NCBI GenBank assembly: GCA_012728375.1
Contig: JAAYFF010000012.1
Location: forward strand, 1 to 64,000
Source of the DNA: Bacillota bacterium
Lineage (GTDB): Bacteria > Bacillota > Dethiobacteria > DTU022 > UBA8154
Direction of reading: 5' to 3'
Length of the DNA stretch: 64,000 bases
Part shown: in pieces, positions 17,423-26,866 of the stretch
Position numbering within the stretch: position 1 is the first letter of the stretch
Layout: each line of letters opens with the position of its first letter
Program-made: the position numbers and the translations under genes
Notes under the pieces: generated by a model
Told to the model about the DNA's origin: nothing
The model's input: only the letters and a program-made list of their open reading frames with translations
Databases searched by the model: none

Positions 17423-18364
17423 ATGGGAAAAGTAGCATTTGTTTTTCCGGGTCAAGGAGCTCAATTTCCCGGAATGGGAAAAGATTTTTATGACAACTTT
17501 GATGTTGCGCGGCAAACATTTAACATTGCAGACAGCATTCTAAATTATAAGCTGTCTAAGATTTGTTTTGAAGGAAATGAAGATGAGTTGATGCTGACAA
17601 CCAATACTCAACCTGCAGTATTGGTAACATCTATTGCCATTTATAATGTCCTGAAGGAAGAAGGATTTGCTGCAGAGTTTACAGCAGGACTTAGTTTAGG
17701 CGAATACAGTGCTTTGGTAAGTTCGGATTCTATTGAACTGGAGCGGGCGGTAAAAATAGTGCAGAATCGAGCTGCTTATATGCAAGAGGTAGTACCTGTT
17801 GGGGTTGGGAAAATGGCAGCAATTGTTGGGCTTGGGTTTAAAGAATTGGATGAAGTACTGGAGAGTGCCAAAAACAAAGGAATTATTGAGATCGCTAATT
17901 TTAATACGCATGAGCAAACAGTAATCTCCGGAGAGACAGCGGCGATAAAAGAGGCAATAAAGAGCGCCAAAGCGTTAGGTGCAAAAAGAGCTCTTCAACT
18001 GCCTGTTAGTGCCCCATTTCATTGCAGTATGATGAAACCGGCTGGTGAACTGCTTAGAAATGATTTAAAGGATCTTAATATCAAACCTCCTAAAATTAAT
18101 TTTGTAAATAATGTAGATGCAAAAGTTGTATCAGACAGTGAGTATATAAGAAAGTCGCTGATAATGCAGGTAAGCAGTTCGGTAAAATGGTATCAAACAA
18201 TTGAGTTAATGTTAAATGAAGGTGTTAGGCGTTTTATAGAAATTGGGCCGGGAACAACACTGAGGAATTTTATTAAATCTATTTCTGCTCATTTAAATAT
18301 TGAGGTTGAAAGCTATTCCATTGGTGATATGGAAGGATATAAAAAAGTTTTAAAAGAATGGTAA
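17423..18364 (+). CDS. Malonyl-CoA:ACP transacylase, FabD-like
   Basis: 313 residues. N-terminal FPGQGAQFPGMG, nucleophile Ser91 in GLSLGEYSAL (the usual GHS is GLS), His200 in PFHCSMM, and an LPVSAPFH block typical of malonyl-specific transferases. It loads malonyl onto the ACP of this cassette for the KAS III enzymes. Full family length. GAAGAGGA precedes the ATG. Confidence 0.9.
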   Translation: MGKVAFVFPGQGAQFPGMGKDFYDNFDVARQTFNIADSILNYKLSKICFEGNEDELMLTTNTQPAVLVTSIAIYNVLKEEGFAAEFTAGLSLGEYSALVSSDSIELERAVKIVQNRAAYMQEVVPVGVGKMAAIVGLGFKELDEVLESAKNKGIIEIANFNTHEQTVISGETAAIKEAIKSAKALGAKRALQLPVSAPFHCSMMKPAGELLRNDLKDLNIKPPKINFVNNVDAKVVSDSEYIRKSLIMQVSSSVKWYQTIELMLNEGVRRFIEIGPGTTLRNFIKSISAHLNIEVESYSIGDMEGYKKVLKEW

Positions 18365-18376
18365 TACAGTTGTCTT

Positions 18377-18898
18377 ATGATTAAATTGTACTTTACAGAG
18401 ATTGAGAATTCTAAACTTCATTCGGATCACTTTGTAAAAAATCTTTTAGCCGAATTCTTATGTGTTGACTCCGACAGCCTTGTAATATGTAAAAATGGCT
18501 ATGGTAAACCTTATTTAAGGGATTACCCGGATATACATTACAATGTATCTCACACAAAAGGAGCTATTGTTTGCGCTCTGGCAGATGAGCCGGTAGGGGT
18601 TGATATTGAAAGAATAAAAAGGTTTAATAAGCATCTTGTAGAACATTTTTTTACGAAAGATGAACAAAAATATATTTATGCCGGCAAAACCAAACAGGAA
18701 GAAAGATTTGCAGAAATTTGGACAAAGAAAGAAGCCTATGTTAAATGGATAGGCAAGGGTATGGAATTACCTTTTCATACTTTTAGTGTGCTGCAAAAAG
18801 AAGAACTATCTATTTTACAGCAAGGCATTTATTATATTGCTGTTTGTACTAATAAATGCAATAACAACATTCAGGTGATAGAAGTTGGAGAAGAATGA
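18377..18898 (+). CDS. 4'-phosphopantetheinyl transferase, Sfp type
   Basis: 173 residues, at the short end for Sfp-type enzymes (about 220). Both magnesium/CoA motifs are intact: VGVDIERI and, further on, FAEIWTKKEAYVKW. It converts apo-ACP to holo-ACP. A dedicated Sfp-type PPTase, 12 bases after the transferase gene, marks the cassette as secondary-metabolism-like rather than housekeeping. It overlaps the next gene by ATGA. Confidence 0.9.
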   Translation: MIKLYFTEIENSKLHSDHFVKNLLAEFLCVDSDSLVICKNGYGKPYLRDYPDIHYNVSHTKGAIVCALADEPVGVDIERIKRFNKHLVEHFFTKDEQKYIYAGKTKQEERFAEIWTKKEAYVKWIGKGMELPFHTFSVLQKEELSILQQGIYYIAVCTNKCNNNIQVIEVGEE

Positions 18899-19626
18899 TG
18901 GAATTTACCTATAGCAAATACAGATTTTTACTGGAGTTACTTAAACATAAAAAATATGAATTTGCCTCTTATAGTAACTATAAGGCTATATCTAAGCCCG
19001 TTATTTTAAGACATGACATAGATAATTCCCTGACAAAAGCTTTGGAAATAGCAAAGATTGAAAATGAATTTCATGTTAAATCAACTTATTTTGTTTTGTT
19101 ATCCACCGATTTTTATAATATTTTTTCAAAAAGCTGCAATGCGATAATAAAAGAAATAATCAATTTAGGTCACGAGATAGGGTTACACTTTGATGAACAA
19201 AGATACATAATAAATTCAGAAAATGAACTAGAACGTTATGTCGAATACGAAAAAAAAATACTTGAGGGAGTAATAGAAAGATCTGTCGAAGCAGTCTCTA
19301 TGCATCGACCGTCCAAATGGATTCTAGAGAATAATATTCAGTTTAGATCTCTGATAAATACTTATGGGGCCGAATTTTTTATTACTTTTAAATATCTATC
19401 TGACTCCAGAATGCAATGGAGAGAAGATGTAATTGGTATAATAAACAGCGAGAGATATGATAAACTGCATATTTTAACCCATCCTTTTTGGTATGCTCAC
19501 GATAGCGGAAATATAAAAAGCCGGATTAAGGGATATATAAATAGTGCAAAAAAAGAAAGATATTATCAATTAAAAGAAAATATCACTAAATTAGAAGAAA
19601 TTCTTGAGTTAGAAGAGGTTTTATAA
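18895..19626 (+). CDS. NodB-fold polysaccharide-deacetylase-like protein
   Basis: 243 residues. RHDID (near 38-42) and GHEIGLHFDE resemble motifs 1 and 2 of CE4/NodB deacetylases (metal Asp-His and following His), with SMHRPS later. It belongs to the divergent branch found in O-antigen clusters, not to cell-wall deacetylases with signal peptides: there is no export signal, so it acts in the cytosol, presumably on a nucleotide or lipid-linked sugar. It lies between the acyl cassette and the LpxD-like gene and could supply a free amine for N-acylation. Substrate unknown. Confidence 0.65.
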   Translation: MMEFTYSKYRFLLELLKHKKYEFASYSNYKAISKPVILRHDIDNSLTKALEIAKIENEFHVKSTYFVLLSTDFYNIFSKSCNAIIKEIINLGHEIGLHFDEQRYIINSENELERYVEYEKKILEGVIERSVEAVSMHRPSKWILENNIQFRSLINTYGAEFFITFKYLSDSRMQWREDVIGIINSERYDKLHILTHPFWYAHDSGNIKSRIKGYINSAKKERYYQLKENITKLEEILELEEVL

Positions 19627-19656
19627 GGTTTTTTGTGCTAAAAGGAGATTTTTGTA

Positions 19657-20580
19657 ATGCTGCATATTGATGATATTAAAAATTATTTACTAGAAAATAA
19701 TTATGATTTCAAGTATTATGGAGACAAAGAAATCAAAATAGCAGGTTTTTGCTCATTGAGCAAACCAAAAAGAAAATCGATAACTTGGATAAAAAATTAT
19801 TCTTTCGATAAAATTAAGGAACTAAAAGAGCTTAAGGTTATTATAGTCACTGATCATAAAGGTCTGGAGTTATCTCATAAAGAAGGATATAATGTAATAA
19901 TTTGCGATAGCCCAAAAGAGGTTTTCTTTAAGATACTATCACACTTTTTTGTTGAGGATGTTAAAGCGAGCATAAGCCCTAACTCTATTATTGAAACTGA
20001 TAAAATAGGAAAGAATGTATCCATCGGAAACAATTGTTATATTTCCAAAGACGTTACTATAGGTGATAACGTCATTATAAAACATAATGTCGTAATCGAA
20101 TGCAAGTGTATAATTGGCCGCAACTCTATTATACATTCCGGGGTAGTCATTGGAACAGATGGATTTGGATATTACAAGGCCGGTGACGGAGCAAATATAA
20201 AAGTGCCCCATTTTGGAGGAGTCATAATTGGGGAGGATGTCGAAATCGGGGCTAATACCTGTATTGATAGAGGCACATTAGATGACACAGTAATTGGCGA
20301 TAATGTAAAAATTGATAACCTTTCCATGATTGCTCATAATGTAGAAATAGGTAGCCGGACTATGATATTACCGCAGGTTGTTTTGGCTGGCAGTTGCTTT
20401 ATCGGTAAAAATGCATATCTAGCACCAGGTGCAATCGTAAAAAATCAAGTTAGAGTTGGCAATAACAGTATGGTCGGAATGAATGTTGTTGTCACTAATG
20501 ATTTAGAAGATGATACAGTTCTTGCTGGAAACCCTGCAAAAAAATTTAGAGTAAATTATCTTGATATACTTGATCTTTAG
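19657..20580 (+). CDS. lpxD: LpxD-like acyl-ACP-dependent sugar N-acyltransferase
   Basis: 307 residues with the LpxD layout. An N-terminal uridine-binding-like domain (1-100, with IAGFCSLSK) is followed by a left-handed beta helix with [25 protein letters not shown] and MIAHNVEIG. His227 in the last motif matches the catalytic base of LpxD. LpxD transfers a 3-hydroxyacyl chain from ACP to the 2-amine of UDP-3-acyl-glucosamine in lipid A synthesis. No other lipid A gene is seen, so the acceptor is probably an amino sugar of the local glycan. Its neighbours would make a 3-hydroxyacyl-ACP, the matching donor. Confidence 0.85.
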   Translation: MLHIDDIKNYLLENNYDFKYYGDKEIKIAGFCSLSKPKRKSITWIKNYSFDKIKELKELKVIIVTDHKGLELSHKEGYNVIICDSPKEVFFKILSHFFVEDVKASISPNSIIETDKIGKNVSIGNNCYISKDVTIGDNVIIKHNVVIECKCIIGRNSIIHSGVVIGTDGFGYYKAGDGANIKVPHFGGVIIGEDVEIGANTCIDRGTLDDTVIGDNVKIDNLSMIAHNVEIGSRTMILPQVVLAGSCFIGKNAYLAPGAIVKNQVRVGNNSMVGMNVVVTNDLEDDTVLAGNPAKKFRVNYLDILDL

Positions 20581-20592
20581 GCGCAAATCGGA

Positions 20593-21921
20593 ATGAGGAT
20601 AGATGGAATGAAACAGAAACTATTACAAAAAATTCAAAATAGGCAAATAGCTGTAGGTGTAGTCGGACTTGGGTATGTTGGTCTTCCCCTTGCCGTTGAA
20701 AAAGCAAAAGCAGGCTTTAAGACCATTGGATTTGATATACAGCCTCATAAAGTTGCTATGGTCAACGCGGGAAAGAATTATATCGGGGACGTTGTAAGCA
20801 GCGATCTTTCACAGCTAGTTAAAAAAGGAATGCTATCTGCTTCATCCGATTTCTCTTTTATCAAAGACATGGATTTTATCGCCATCTGTGTTCCTACTCC
20901 CTTAGATATGTATCAGCAGCCGGATATAACTTACATAAAGAAATCTTCGGAGGATATTAGCAAATACCTGAAAAAAGAAACGATGGTTGTTCTTGAGTCC
21001 ACTACCTATCCGGGAACAACTGAAGAATTAATAAAACCCATTCTTGAGAAGGGCTCCGGTTTAAAATGCGGGATAGATTTTTATCTCGGATTTTCCCCGG
21101 AGCGCGTTGATCCCGGTAATTTAATCTACAATACGAAAAATACACCAAAAGTTGTTGGCGCTGTTGGCGAGGATGCTACTGAAGTGATTGCCGCGATGTA
21201 TCGCGCGGTTCTTAATGGCGATGTTTATACAGTATCCAGTCCAAAAGTGGCGGAGATGGAAAAAATACTTGAGAATGTATATAGAAATGTAAATATTGGA
21301 CTTGTAAATGAGCTGGCAATATTATGTAATAAAATGGGCATAAATTTCTGGGAAGTAATAGAGGCAGCGAAAACAAAGCCATACGGATTTCAGGCTTTCT
21401 ATCCTGGTCCCGGATTGGGTGGTCACTGTATTCCCATTGACCCCTATTACTTATCCTGGAAAGCGCGGGAATATGGATTTCACACATCAATGATTGAGTC
21501 TTCGATGATGATCAATGATCGCATGCCCGAGTATTGTGCCGAAAGAGCGAGCAAGATCTTGAATCGATATAAGAAGGCTGTTAACGGGGCCAAAATACTA
21601 GTTCTTGGGGTGGCTTACAAGCAAGATATTGATGATTACCGGGAAAGCCCCGCCATTAAAGTTATTAATGAACTTAAAAAAGAAGGGGCAGATGTTGTTT
21701 ATTTTGACCCGTTTGTACCCGAGTATCGTGATCGCGGCAAAGTCTTTAAAGGGGAGTTAGAACTGACCAAAGAACTGCTTCAAAGTGCTGATTTGGTTAT
21801 CGTTGCTACGGCACATACTGCAGTGGATTATGACTTTGTGCAGAAACACGCCCGGATTATTTTTGACACCAAGAATGCCATGAAGAATGTAAAAAACAGG
21901 GATAATATTGAGCTTCTCTAG
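20593..21921 (+). CDS. wbpA: UDP-GlcNAc 6-dehydrogenase, WbpA-like
   Basis: 442 residues (ATG 20593; ATG 20608 also possible). UDP-sugar dehydrogenase: NAD motif GLGYVGLPLA, central ESTTYPGTTEE, FSPERVDPG, and catalytic Cys279 in GGHCIPIDPYY. WbpA-type enzymes oxidise UDP-GlcNAc at C6 to UDP-GlcNAcA, the first step of UDP-ManNAc3NAcA synthesis. The four following pathway genes are in order downstream, which supports this over UDP-glucose dehydrogenase or WecC. Confidence 0.9.
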   Translation: MRIDGMKQKLLQKIQNRQIAVGVVGLGYVGLPLAVEKAKAGFKTIGFDIQPHKVAMVNAGKNYIGDVVSSDLSQLVKKGMLSASSDFSFIKDMDFIAICVPTPLDMYQQPDITYIKKSSEDISKYLKKETMVVLESTTYPGTTEELIKPILEKGSGLKCGIDFYLGFSPERVDPGNLIYNTKNTPKVVGAVGEDATEVIAAMYRAVLNGDVYTVSSPKVAEMEKILENVYRNVNIGLVNELAILCNKMGINFWEVIEAAKTKPYGFQAFYPGPGLGGHCIPIDPYYLSWKAREYGFHTSMIESSMMINDRMPEYCAERASKILNRYKKAVNGAKILVLGVAYKQDIDDYRESPAIKVINELKKEGADVVYFDPFVPEYRDRGKVFKGELELTKELLQSADLVIVATAHTAVDYDFVQKHARIIFDTKNAMKNVKNRDNIELL

Positions 21922-21934
21922 GAGGAAACACTGA

Positions 21935-22894
21935 ATGCGGAAAAAATTATGTGTCATTGGAGGGGGGCGGTGGGGTGAAAATCATATCAGAACTCTCTTC
22001 CAGATGGGCAACCTGGCGGGTATTGTAGAAACTAATTCGCAAAGAATGGACGAGTTGCTAGAAAAATACCCCGTCCAGGGATTTACTCAAATAGATGATG
22101 CGATTCAGCAAGAATTTGATGGTTATATCTTAGCCACGCCGGCGGAAACGCATTATCCTGTTGCAAGAAAATTATTGGAGAGAGGATTAAGCATACTTAT
22201 AGAAAAACCGATGGCCCTTTCCTCCAAACATTCCCGGGAACTGCTTGAAATTGCCGGGCGGACAAAGGCCAGGCTTATGGTTGGGCATCTTTTATTATTT
22301 CATCCGGCCATTAGAAAAATTAAAGAAATTATCGATAGCGGCAAAATCGGCCGGCTTTATTATATTTACTCCACCAGGTTAAATTTAGGCACAGTCAGAA
22401 CAGAGGAGAATGTTTTCTGGTCTTTTGCGCCCCACGATATATCGGTTCTTGATTATTTCGTCGGACAACCTCCTTTGAAGATACAAGCCAAGGGTGCAAA
22501 ATTCCTGCAAAACAATATCTATGATGTCACTATAGCCCAATTTGAATACCCGGATAACATTCATGCGCATATCTTTGTTTCCTGGCTGCATCCATTTAAA
22601 GAACAAAGGTTGGTTGTGGTCGGGAGCCAAGGGATGGTTTCTTTTGACGATTCTTCCTTGGAAAAGAACATTCTTTACTATAATAAACGTATAGATTGGA
22701 TGGATGGAAGACCGGTTAAGGTGGAGCAGCCGGATGAGATCATTGCTTATGAGAAACGCATGCCGCTGTCTGAAGAACTTAAGTACTTTATAGAAAACCT
22801 CGATAAAGAAATAAATATCTCCAGCGGAAAGACCGGTCATGAAGTAGTAAAAGTGCTGGAGAAGGTGCATAATCAAATCTCCCGTGAGGAGTAA
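21935..22894 (+). CDS. wbpB: NAD-dependent sugar oxidoreductase, WbpB-like (Gfo/Idh/MocA)
   Basis: 319 residues. Rossmann motif GGGRWGENH at 9-17, EKP in ILIEKPMAL, and the downstream histidine APHDISVLD typical of the Gfo/Idh/MocA family. WbpB oxidises the 3-hydroxyl of UDP-GlcNAcA to the 3-keto sugar and works with the aminotransferase WbpE. Thirteen bases after wbpA. Confidence 0.88.
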   Translation: MRKKLCVIGGGRWGENHIRTLFQMGNLAGIVETNSQRMDELLEKYPVQGFTQIDDAIQQEFDGYILATPAETHYPVARKLLERGLSILIEKPMALSSKHSRELLEIAGRTKARLMVGHLLLFHPAIRKIKEIIDSGKIGRLYYIYSTRLNLGTVRTEENVFWSFAPHDISVLDYFVGQPPLKIQAKGAKFLQNNIYDVTIAQFEYPDNIHAHIFVSWLHPFKEQRLVVVGSQGMVSFDDSSLEKNILYYNKRIDWMDGRPVKVEQPDEIIAYEKRMPLSEELKYFIENLDKEINISSGKTGHEVVKVLEKVHNQISREE

Positions 22895-22910
22895 ACTGTG
22901 GTGATGGTAG

Positions 22911-23474
22911 ATGGAAGATTATTTTGTACATGAAAGCAGTTATGTGGATGAAGGAGTGTCTATCGGCAGCGGTACAAAGATATGGCATTTCTGCCATATT
23001 CAAAAAGGCGCTCGACTGGGAGAAAACTGTATCCTTGGCCAGAATGTCAATATATCTAATAACGTGAAGATAGGTAACGGTGTAAAGATCCAGAACAACG
23101 TTTCAGTGTATGAAGGTGTGGAACTTGAAGACTATGTATTTTGCGGGCCTTCTATGGTATTTACCAATGATCTGACACCAAGAAGCAAATACCCCAAAGG
23201 CAGCAAAGGGTATAAAAAAACTCTGGTCAAGCACGGAGCTACTATCGGCGCTAATGCGACTATTGTTTCAGGAATTACTATAGGGCGGTGGGCTATGATC
23301 GCTGCCGGTGCCGTAGTGACCAAAGATGTACCGGATTATGCTTTGATGGCGGGGATGCCTGCGAGATTAATAGGTTGGGTCTGTGAATGCGGAAAGCCGC
23401 TTAAAGAAAGGTTAAAGTGCAGAGACTGTGGAAGGGAATATAAGTTAGAAAAAGGGTTACTTCTGGAGAGATGA
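22911..23474 (+). CDS. wbpD: UDP-sugar 3-N-acetyltransferase, WbpD-like
   Basis: 187 residues of hexapeptide left-handed beta helix with [13 protein letters not shown] near the start and [12 protein letters not shown] in the loop, the WbpD/WlbB signature. It acetylates the 3-amino group of UDP-GlcNAc3NA. The C-terminus adds a small four-cysteine motif ([13 protein letters not shown]) that may bind a metal and is common in this subfamily. Confidence 0.9.
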   Translation: MEDYFVHESSYVDEGVSIGSGTKIWHFCHIQKGARLGENCILGQNVNISNNVKIGNGVKIQNNVSVYEGVELEDYVFCGPSMVFTNDLTPRSKYPKGSKGYKKTLVKHGATIGANATIVSGITIGRWAMIAAGAVVTKDVPDYALMAGMPARLIGWVCECGKPLKERLKCRDCGREYKLEKGLLLER

Positions 23475-23492
23475 AGATAAAGGAGCAGTAAA

Positions 23493-24632
23493 GTGCAATT
23501 CAGGGATTTGAGAGCCCAATATCAACGTTATAAAACCGAGATCGATGCAGCAATACAAAAAGTGCTATGTAGCGCAAACTTCATTGGCGGAAACGAAGTT
23601 GCCGAGCTGGAAGAACAGTTAGCTGAATACGTGGGTGTTAAACACTGCGTCACCTGTGCCAACGGCACTGAGGCCATGACGCTTGTTCTGATGGCCTGGG
23701 GTATTAAAGAGGGGGATGCGGTTTTTGTCCCGGATTTTACATTTTTTGCAACGGGTGAAGTTGTAGCTTTTCGAGGGGCAACACCTGTATTTGTAGATGT
23801 AGAGCGGGATACCTTTAACATTGATCCCTTAAAGCTGGAAAAAGCAATTAAGAGGACAATTAAAGAAGGTAAATTAACACCTAAAGCCGTTATTCCTGTT
23901 GACTTATTTGGCTTGCCGGCAAACTATCCTGAGATCGAGAAGATTGCCCGCAAGTATAATCTTCTGGTGCTTGAAGACGGAGCACAGGGTATGGGAGGCA
24001 ATATAAACGGGAAAAGAGCCTGCAGCTTTGGCAACGCGGCTACTACTTCTTTTTTCCCTGCCAAACCGCTGGGCTGCTATGGAGACGGCGGAGCTGTATT
24101 TACTGACGATGACGGTCTTGCACAGCTTGTCAAATCCCTGAAAGTGCACGGCAAAGGGAAAAATAAATATGATAATGTGAGGATTGGCGTTAACTCAAGG
24201 CTAGACGCTATCCAAGCAGCTATTCTTAAAGTAAAACTAAGAGCGTTAATTGAACATGAACTGGAAGATGTAAACAGGGTCTATCGTTTATACAATGAAA
24301 GGCTTCAAGGCATTGTTGAAACCCCTGTTATCCCTGAAGGATACTATTCCAGCTTTGCTCAGTACACAATTAAATTAAAAAACAAGCAACAGCGTGACGA
24401 GCTCCAAGCAAAATTAAAAGAACAGGGCATCCCCAGCATGATTTATTACATAAAACCAATGCATAAACAGGGAGCTTTTTCATATTTGGAGTATGACGAT
24501 CAGGATTTTAAAGTAGTCAACGAACTTTGCGACATTGTACTTTCCCTGCCAATGCATCCGTATTTAAGTGAGGAGGCCGTTGAATCTGTGGCTGAAAGTA
24601 TACAAAAATTTTATCACTTTTTATATAAGTGA
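23493..24632 (+). CDS. wbpE: PLP-dependent 3-aminotransferase, WbpE-like
   Basis: 379 residues from GTG behind AAAGGAG. DegT/DnrJ/EryC1 family; Asp162 contacts the pyridine ring and Lys191 (FFPAKPLGCYGDGG) forms the Schiff base. The SFFPAKPLG.YGDGGA motif is the WbpE/WlbC signature for 3-keto hexuronic acid amination, distinct from the SFNGNK of the PglE-like enzyme at 8.7 kb. Confidence 0.9.
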   Translation: MQFRDLRAQYQRYKTEIDAAIQKVLCSANFIGGNEVAELEEQLAEYVGVKHCVTCANGTEAMTLVLMAWGIKEGDAVFVPDFTFFATGEVVAFRGATPVFVDVERDTFNIDPLKLEKAIKRTIKEGKLTPKAVIPVDLFGLPANYPEIEKIARKYNLLVLEDGAQGMGGNINGKRACSFGNAATTSFFPAKPLGCYGDGGAVFTDDDGLAQLVKSLKVHGKGKNKYDNVRIGVNSRLDAIQAAILKVKLRALIEHELEDVNRVYRLYNERLQGIVETPVIPEGYYSSFAQYTIKLKNKQQRDELQAKLKEQGIPSMIYYIKPMHKQGAFSYLEYDDQDFKVVNELCDIVLSLPMHPYLSEEAVESVAESIQKFYHFLYK

Positions 24633-24652
24633 TTAATTCGAGGAGAAAACGG

Positions 24653-25732
24653 ATGAAAATACTATCTATTGTAGGTGCAAGACCTCAATTTGTTAAAGAG
24701 GCTATAGTACAACATGAAATTAATAAATTTAATGATATAAAGGAAGTAGTAGTCCATACTGGACAGCATTATGATGAAAATATGTCTGATGTTTTTTTTG
24801 ATGTTTTAAATATGCGAAAACCGAAATACAACCTGGGAATAAGTGCATCAATGCATGGTGAAATGACAGGTAAAATGATAATTGAATTAGAGAAGATCAT
24901 GGTCAAGGAAAATCCTCATGTAGTTTTATTATATGGGGATACAAATTCAACATTGGCGGGAGCTATAGCGGCATCAAAACTAAAGTTTAAAATTGCTCAT
25001 GTAGAAGCAGGACTCAGGCAAGAACCAAAAGACGCGCCAGAAGAAATTAATAGGGTGCTTACTGACAGGATATCAAATTATTTATTCTGTCCTAGTGAAT
25101 TGAGTATAGAAAACCTTAATAAAGAAGGCATTGTAAAAGGAATTTATTTTACCGGAGATGTTATGTATGATTTATACCTAAAAATGAAACCCAGATTTAA
25201 TTATTCACTAATGGAAAAATTGGGATTAAAGAAAAATGAATTTATTATGATGACATTACATAGGGACTTTAATGTTGATCTTCCGGAGAGACTTAAAAAA
25301 ATTCTTACGGAAATAAATAAGGTTTCAAAACAAATAAAAGTAGTTTTTCCCATACATCCAAGAACAAAGAAAAGAATTAACGATTTTAACCTTGAGGATT
25401 TTATTAAAGATGTTATGGTAATAGAGCCGATTAATTATTTGGAATTGATGGGCTTAACAGAGAGTTGTTATAAAGTAATTACTGATAGTGGCGGATACCA
25501 AAAGGAAGCATATTTTGCCGGAAAACAAGCTGTAGTAATAATGCCTGATACAGGCTGGAGAGAATTAACGGATTTAGGGTTTAATAAGTTAGCAAACGAA
25601 AACAATATATACCGAAAAATTATGGAAGACAATATAACAAAATATACCAAGAACATATATGGTGACGGTAATGCAGCAGAGAAGATAGTAAGCATTTTAA
25701 GAAATGATTTTTTAAAGGCTTATGGGGTATAG
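24653..25732 (+). CDS. wbpI: UDP-sugar 2-epimerase, WbpI-like (UDP-GlcNAc3NAcA 2-epimerase)
   Basis: 359 residues from ATG 24653 (GAGGAG six bases upstream). UDP-GlcNAc 2-epimerase fold: VGARPQFVK, GDTNSTLAG, HVEAGLR, ITDSGGYQKEA. As the fifth member of the wbpA-B-D-E-I set it would convert UDP-GlcNAc3NAcA to UDP-ManNAc3NAcA. By itself the sequence cannot be told from WecB/MnaA; gene order decides. More AT-rich than wbpA-E. Confidence 0.85.
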   Translation: MKILSIVGARPQFVKEAIVQHEINKFNDIKEVVVHTGQHYDENMSDVFFDVLNMRKPKYNLGISASMHGEMTGKMIIELEKIMVKENPHVVLLYGDTNSTLAGAIAASKLKFKIAHVEAGLRQEPKDAPEEINRVLTDRISNYLFCPSELSIENLNKEGIVKGIYFTGDVMYDLYLKMKPRFNYSLMEKLGLKKNEFIMMTLHRDFNVDLPERLKKILTEINKVSKQIKVVFPIHPRTKKRINDFNLEDFIKDVMVIEPINYLELMGLTESCYKVITDSGGYQKEAYFAGKQAVVIMPDTGWRELTDLGFNKLANENNIYRKIMEDNITKYTKNIYGDGNAAEKIVSILRNDFLKAYGV

Positions 25733-25736
25733 GAGA

Positions 25737-26846
25737 ATGGGTAAAAAAATTTGTCATATTACAAGTGTACATAGAAGATATGATGTTAGAATATTTATTA
25801 AGCAATGTCAATCACTTGCTAAAAATGGTTATGATGTTACATTGCTAGTCAATGATGAAAAAAATGATGAAACCCTTGAAGGGGTAAAAATTATATCTAC
25901 AAAATATAAACCAAAAAATAGAATAGATAGGTTTATATATTCCTCAAAAAAAATGTTTAATAAGGCGATTGAAATTGATGCAGATATATATCAATTGCAT
26001 GATCCTGATCTATTACCACTGGGAAATAAATTAAAAAAACTAGGTAAAAAGGTTATTTTTGACTCTCACGAGGATGTACCTCAACAAATAAAGGATAAAC
26101 AGTGGATTCCTAAATTGTTTAGAAACGCAATCTCAAAATTTTATGAAAGCTATGAGAAGAATACCGTAAAGCAGTATGATGCCGTAATAAGTGTAACCCC
26201 TCATTTAGTAGAAAGGTTTAAAAAAATTAATTTAAACGCATCTCTTGTTACAAACTACCCAATCGTAGATAAAGATGAAATTATAATTAAAAAGTCTGAA
26301 AGGGCTATCTGTTTTGCCGGTGGGATTACAGAACAATGGAGCCATCACAATATACTAAAAGCCTTAAAAAATATAGATAATATTAAATATATACTTGCCG
26401 GTAGCGCGACTAATGATTATTTAAAATTGTTAAAAGAAATGCCTGCATGGCAAAGTGTTGAATATAAAGGCGTAATTCCCCATCAGGAAGTTAAAAATGT
26501 TTATTTAAGATCTATTGCAGGTATGGCACTAAACAATTCAAGTCAGGCAAAAGGCCAAGGAACTTTAGGCAATACTAAACTTTTTGAATTTATGGAGGCC
26601 AAGTTGCCTGTTATATGCACTGATTATTTATTATGGAAAGAAATAATTAATGAATACAAATGCGGAATTTGTGTGAACCCAGATAATGTTGCTGAGATAA
26701 AAGAAGCTATAGAATATATAATAAATAACCCCAAAGAAGCGGAACAAATGGGCGAGAACGGACGAAGAGCAGTCCTTGAAAAATTTAATTGGGGAACGCA
26801 AGAAAAGGTTTTGTTGGAGATATATGAAGTTTTGTCTTTAGATTAG
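25737..26846 (+). CDS. Glycosyltransferase, GT4 family
   Basis: About 369 residues. Starts MGKKICHITSVHRRYDVRI, a GT4 N-terminus seen in ManNAc-uronic acid clusters, then DADIYQLHDPDLLP and IFDSHEDVP; the C-terminal domain carries KLFEFMEAKLPVICTD. The start is either ATG 25737 (with GGGG nine bases upstream) or ATG 25722, which overlaps wbpI by 11 bases. Placed right after wbpI, it may transfer the diacetamido mannuronic acid; that is inference. Confidence 0.84.
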   Translation: MGKKICHITSVHRRYDVRIFIKQCQSLAKNGYDVTLLVNDEKNDETLEGVKIISTKYKPKNRIDRFIYSSKKMFNKAIEIDADIYQLHDPDLLPLGNKLKKLGKKVIFDSHEDVPQQIKDKQWIPKLFRNAISKFYESYEKNTVKQYDAVISVTPHLVERFKKINLNASLVTNYPIVDKDEIIIKKSERAICFAGGITEQWSHHNILKALKNIDNIKYILAGSATNDYLKLLKEMPAWQSVEYKGVIPHQEVKNVYLRSIAGMALNNSSQAKGQGTLGNTKLFEFMEAKLPVICTDYLLWKEIINEYKCGICVNPDNVAEIKEAIEYIINNPKEAEQMGENGRRAVLEKFNWGTQEKVLLEIYEVLSLD

Positions 26847-26866
26847 GCAGCAAATGGAAACTCAAG

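Noticed and set aside
19657-20580. Evidence that the organism is a Gram-negative making lipid A
   Set aside because: No other lipid A genes are present, and SLH/stalk proteins and LoaP suggest a Firmicute; SLH alone would not decide this.
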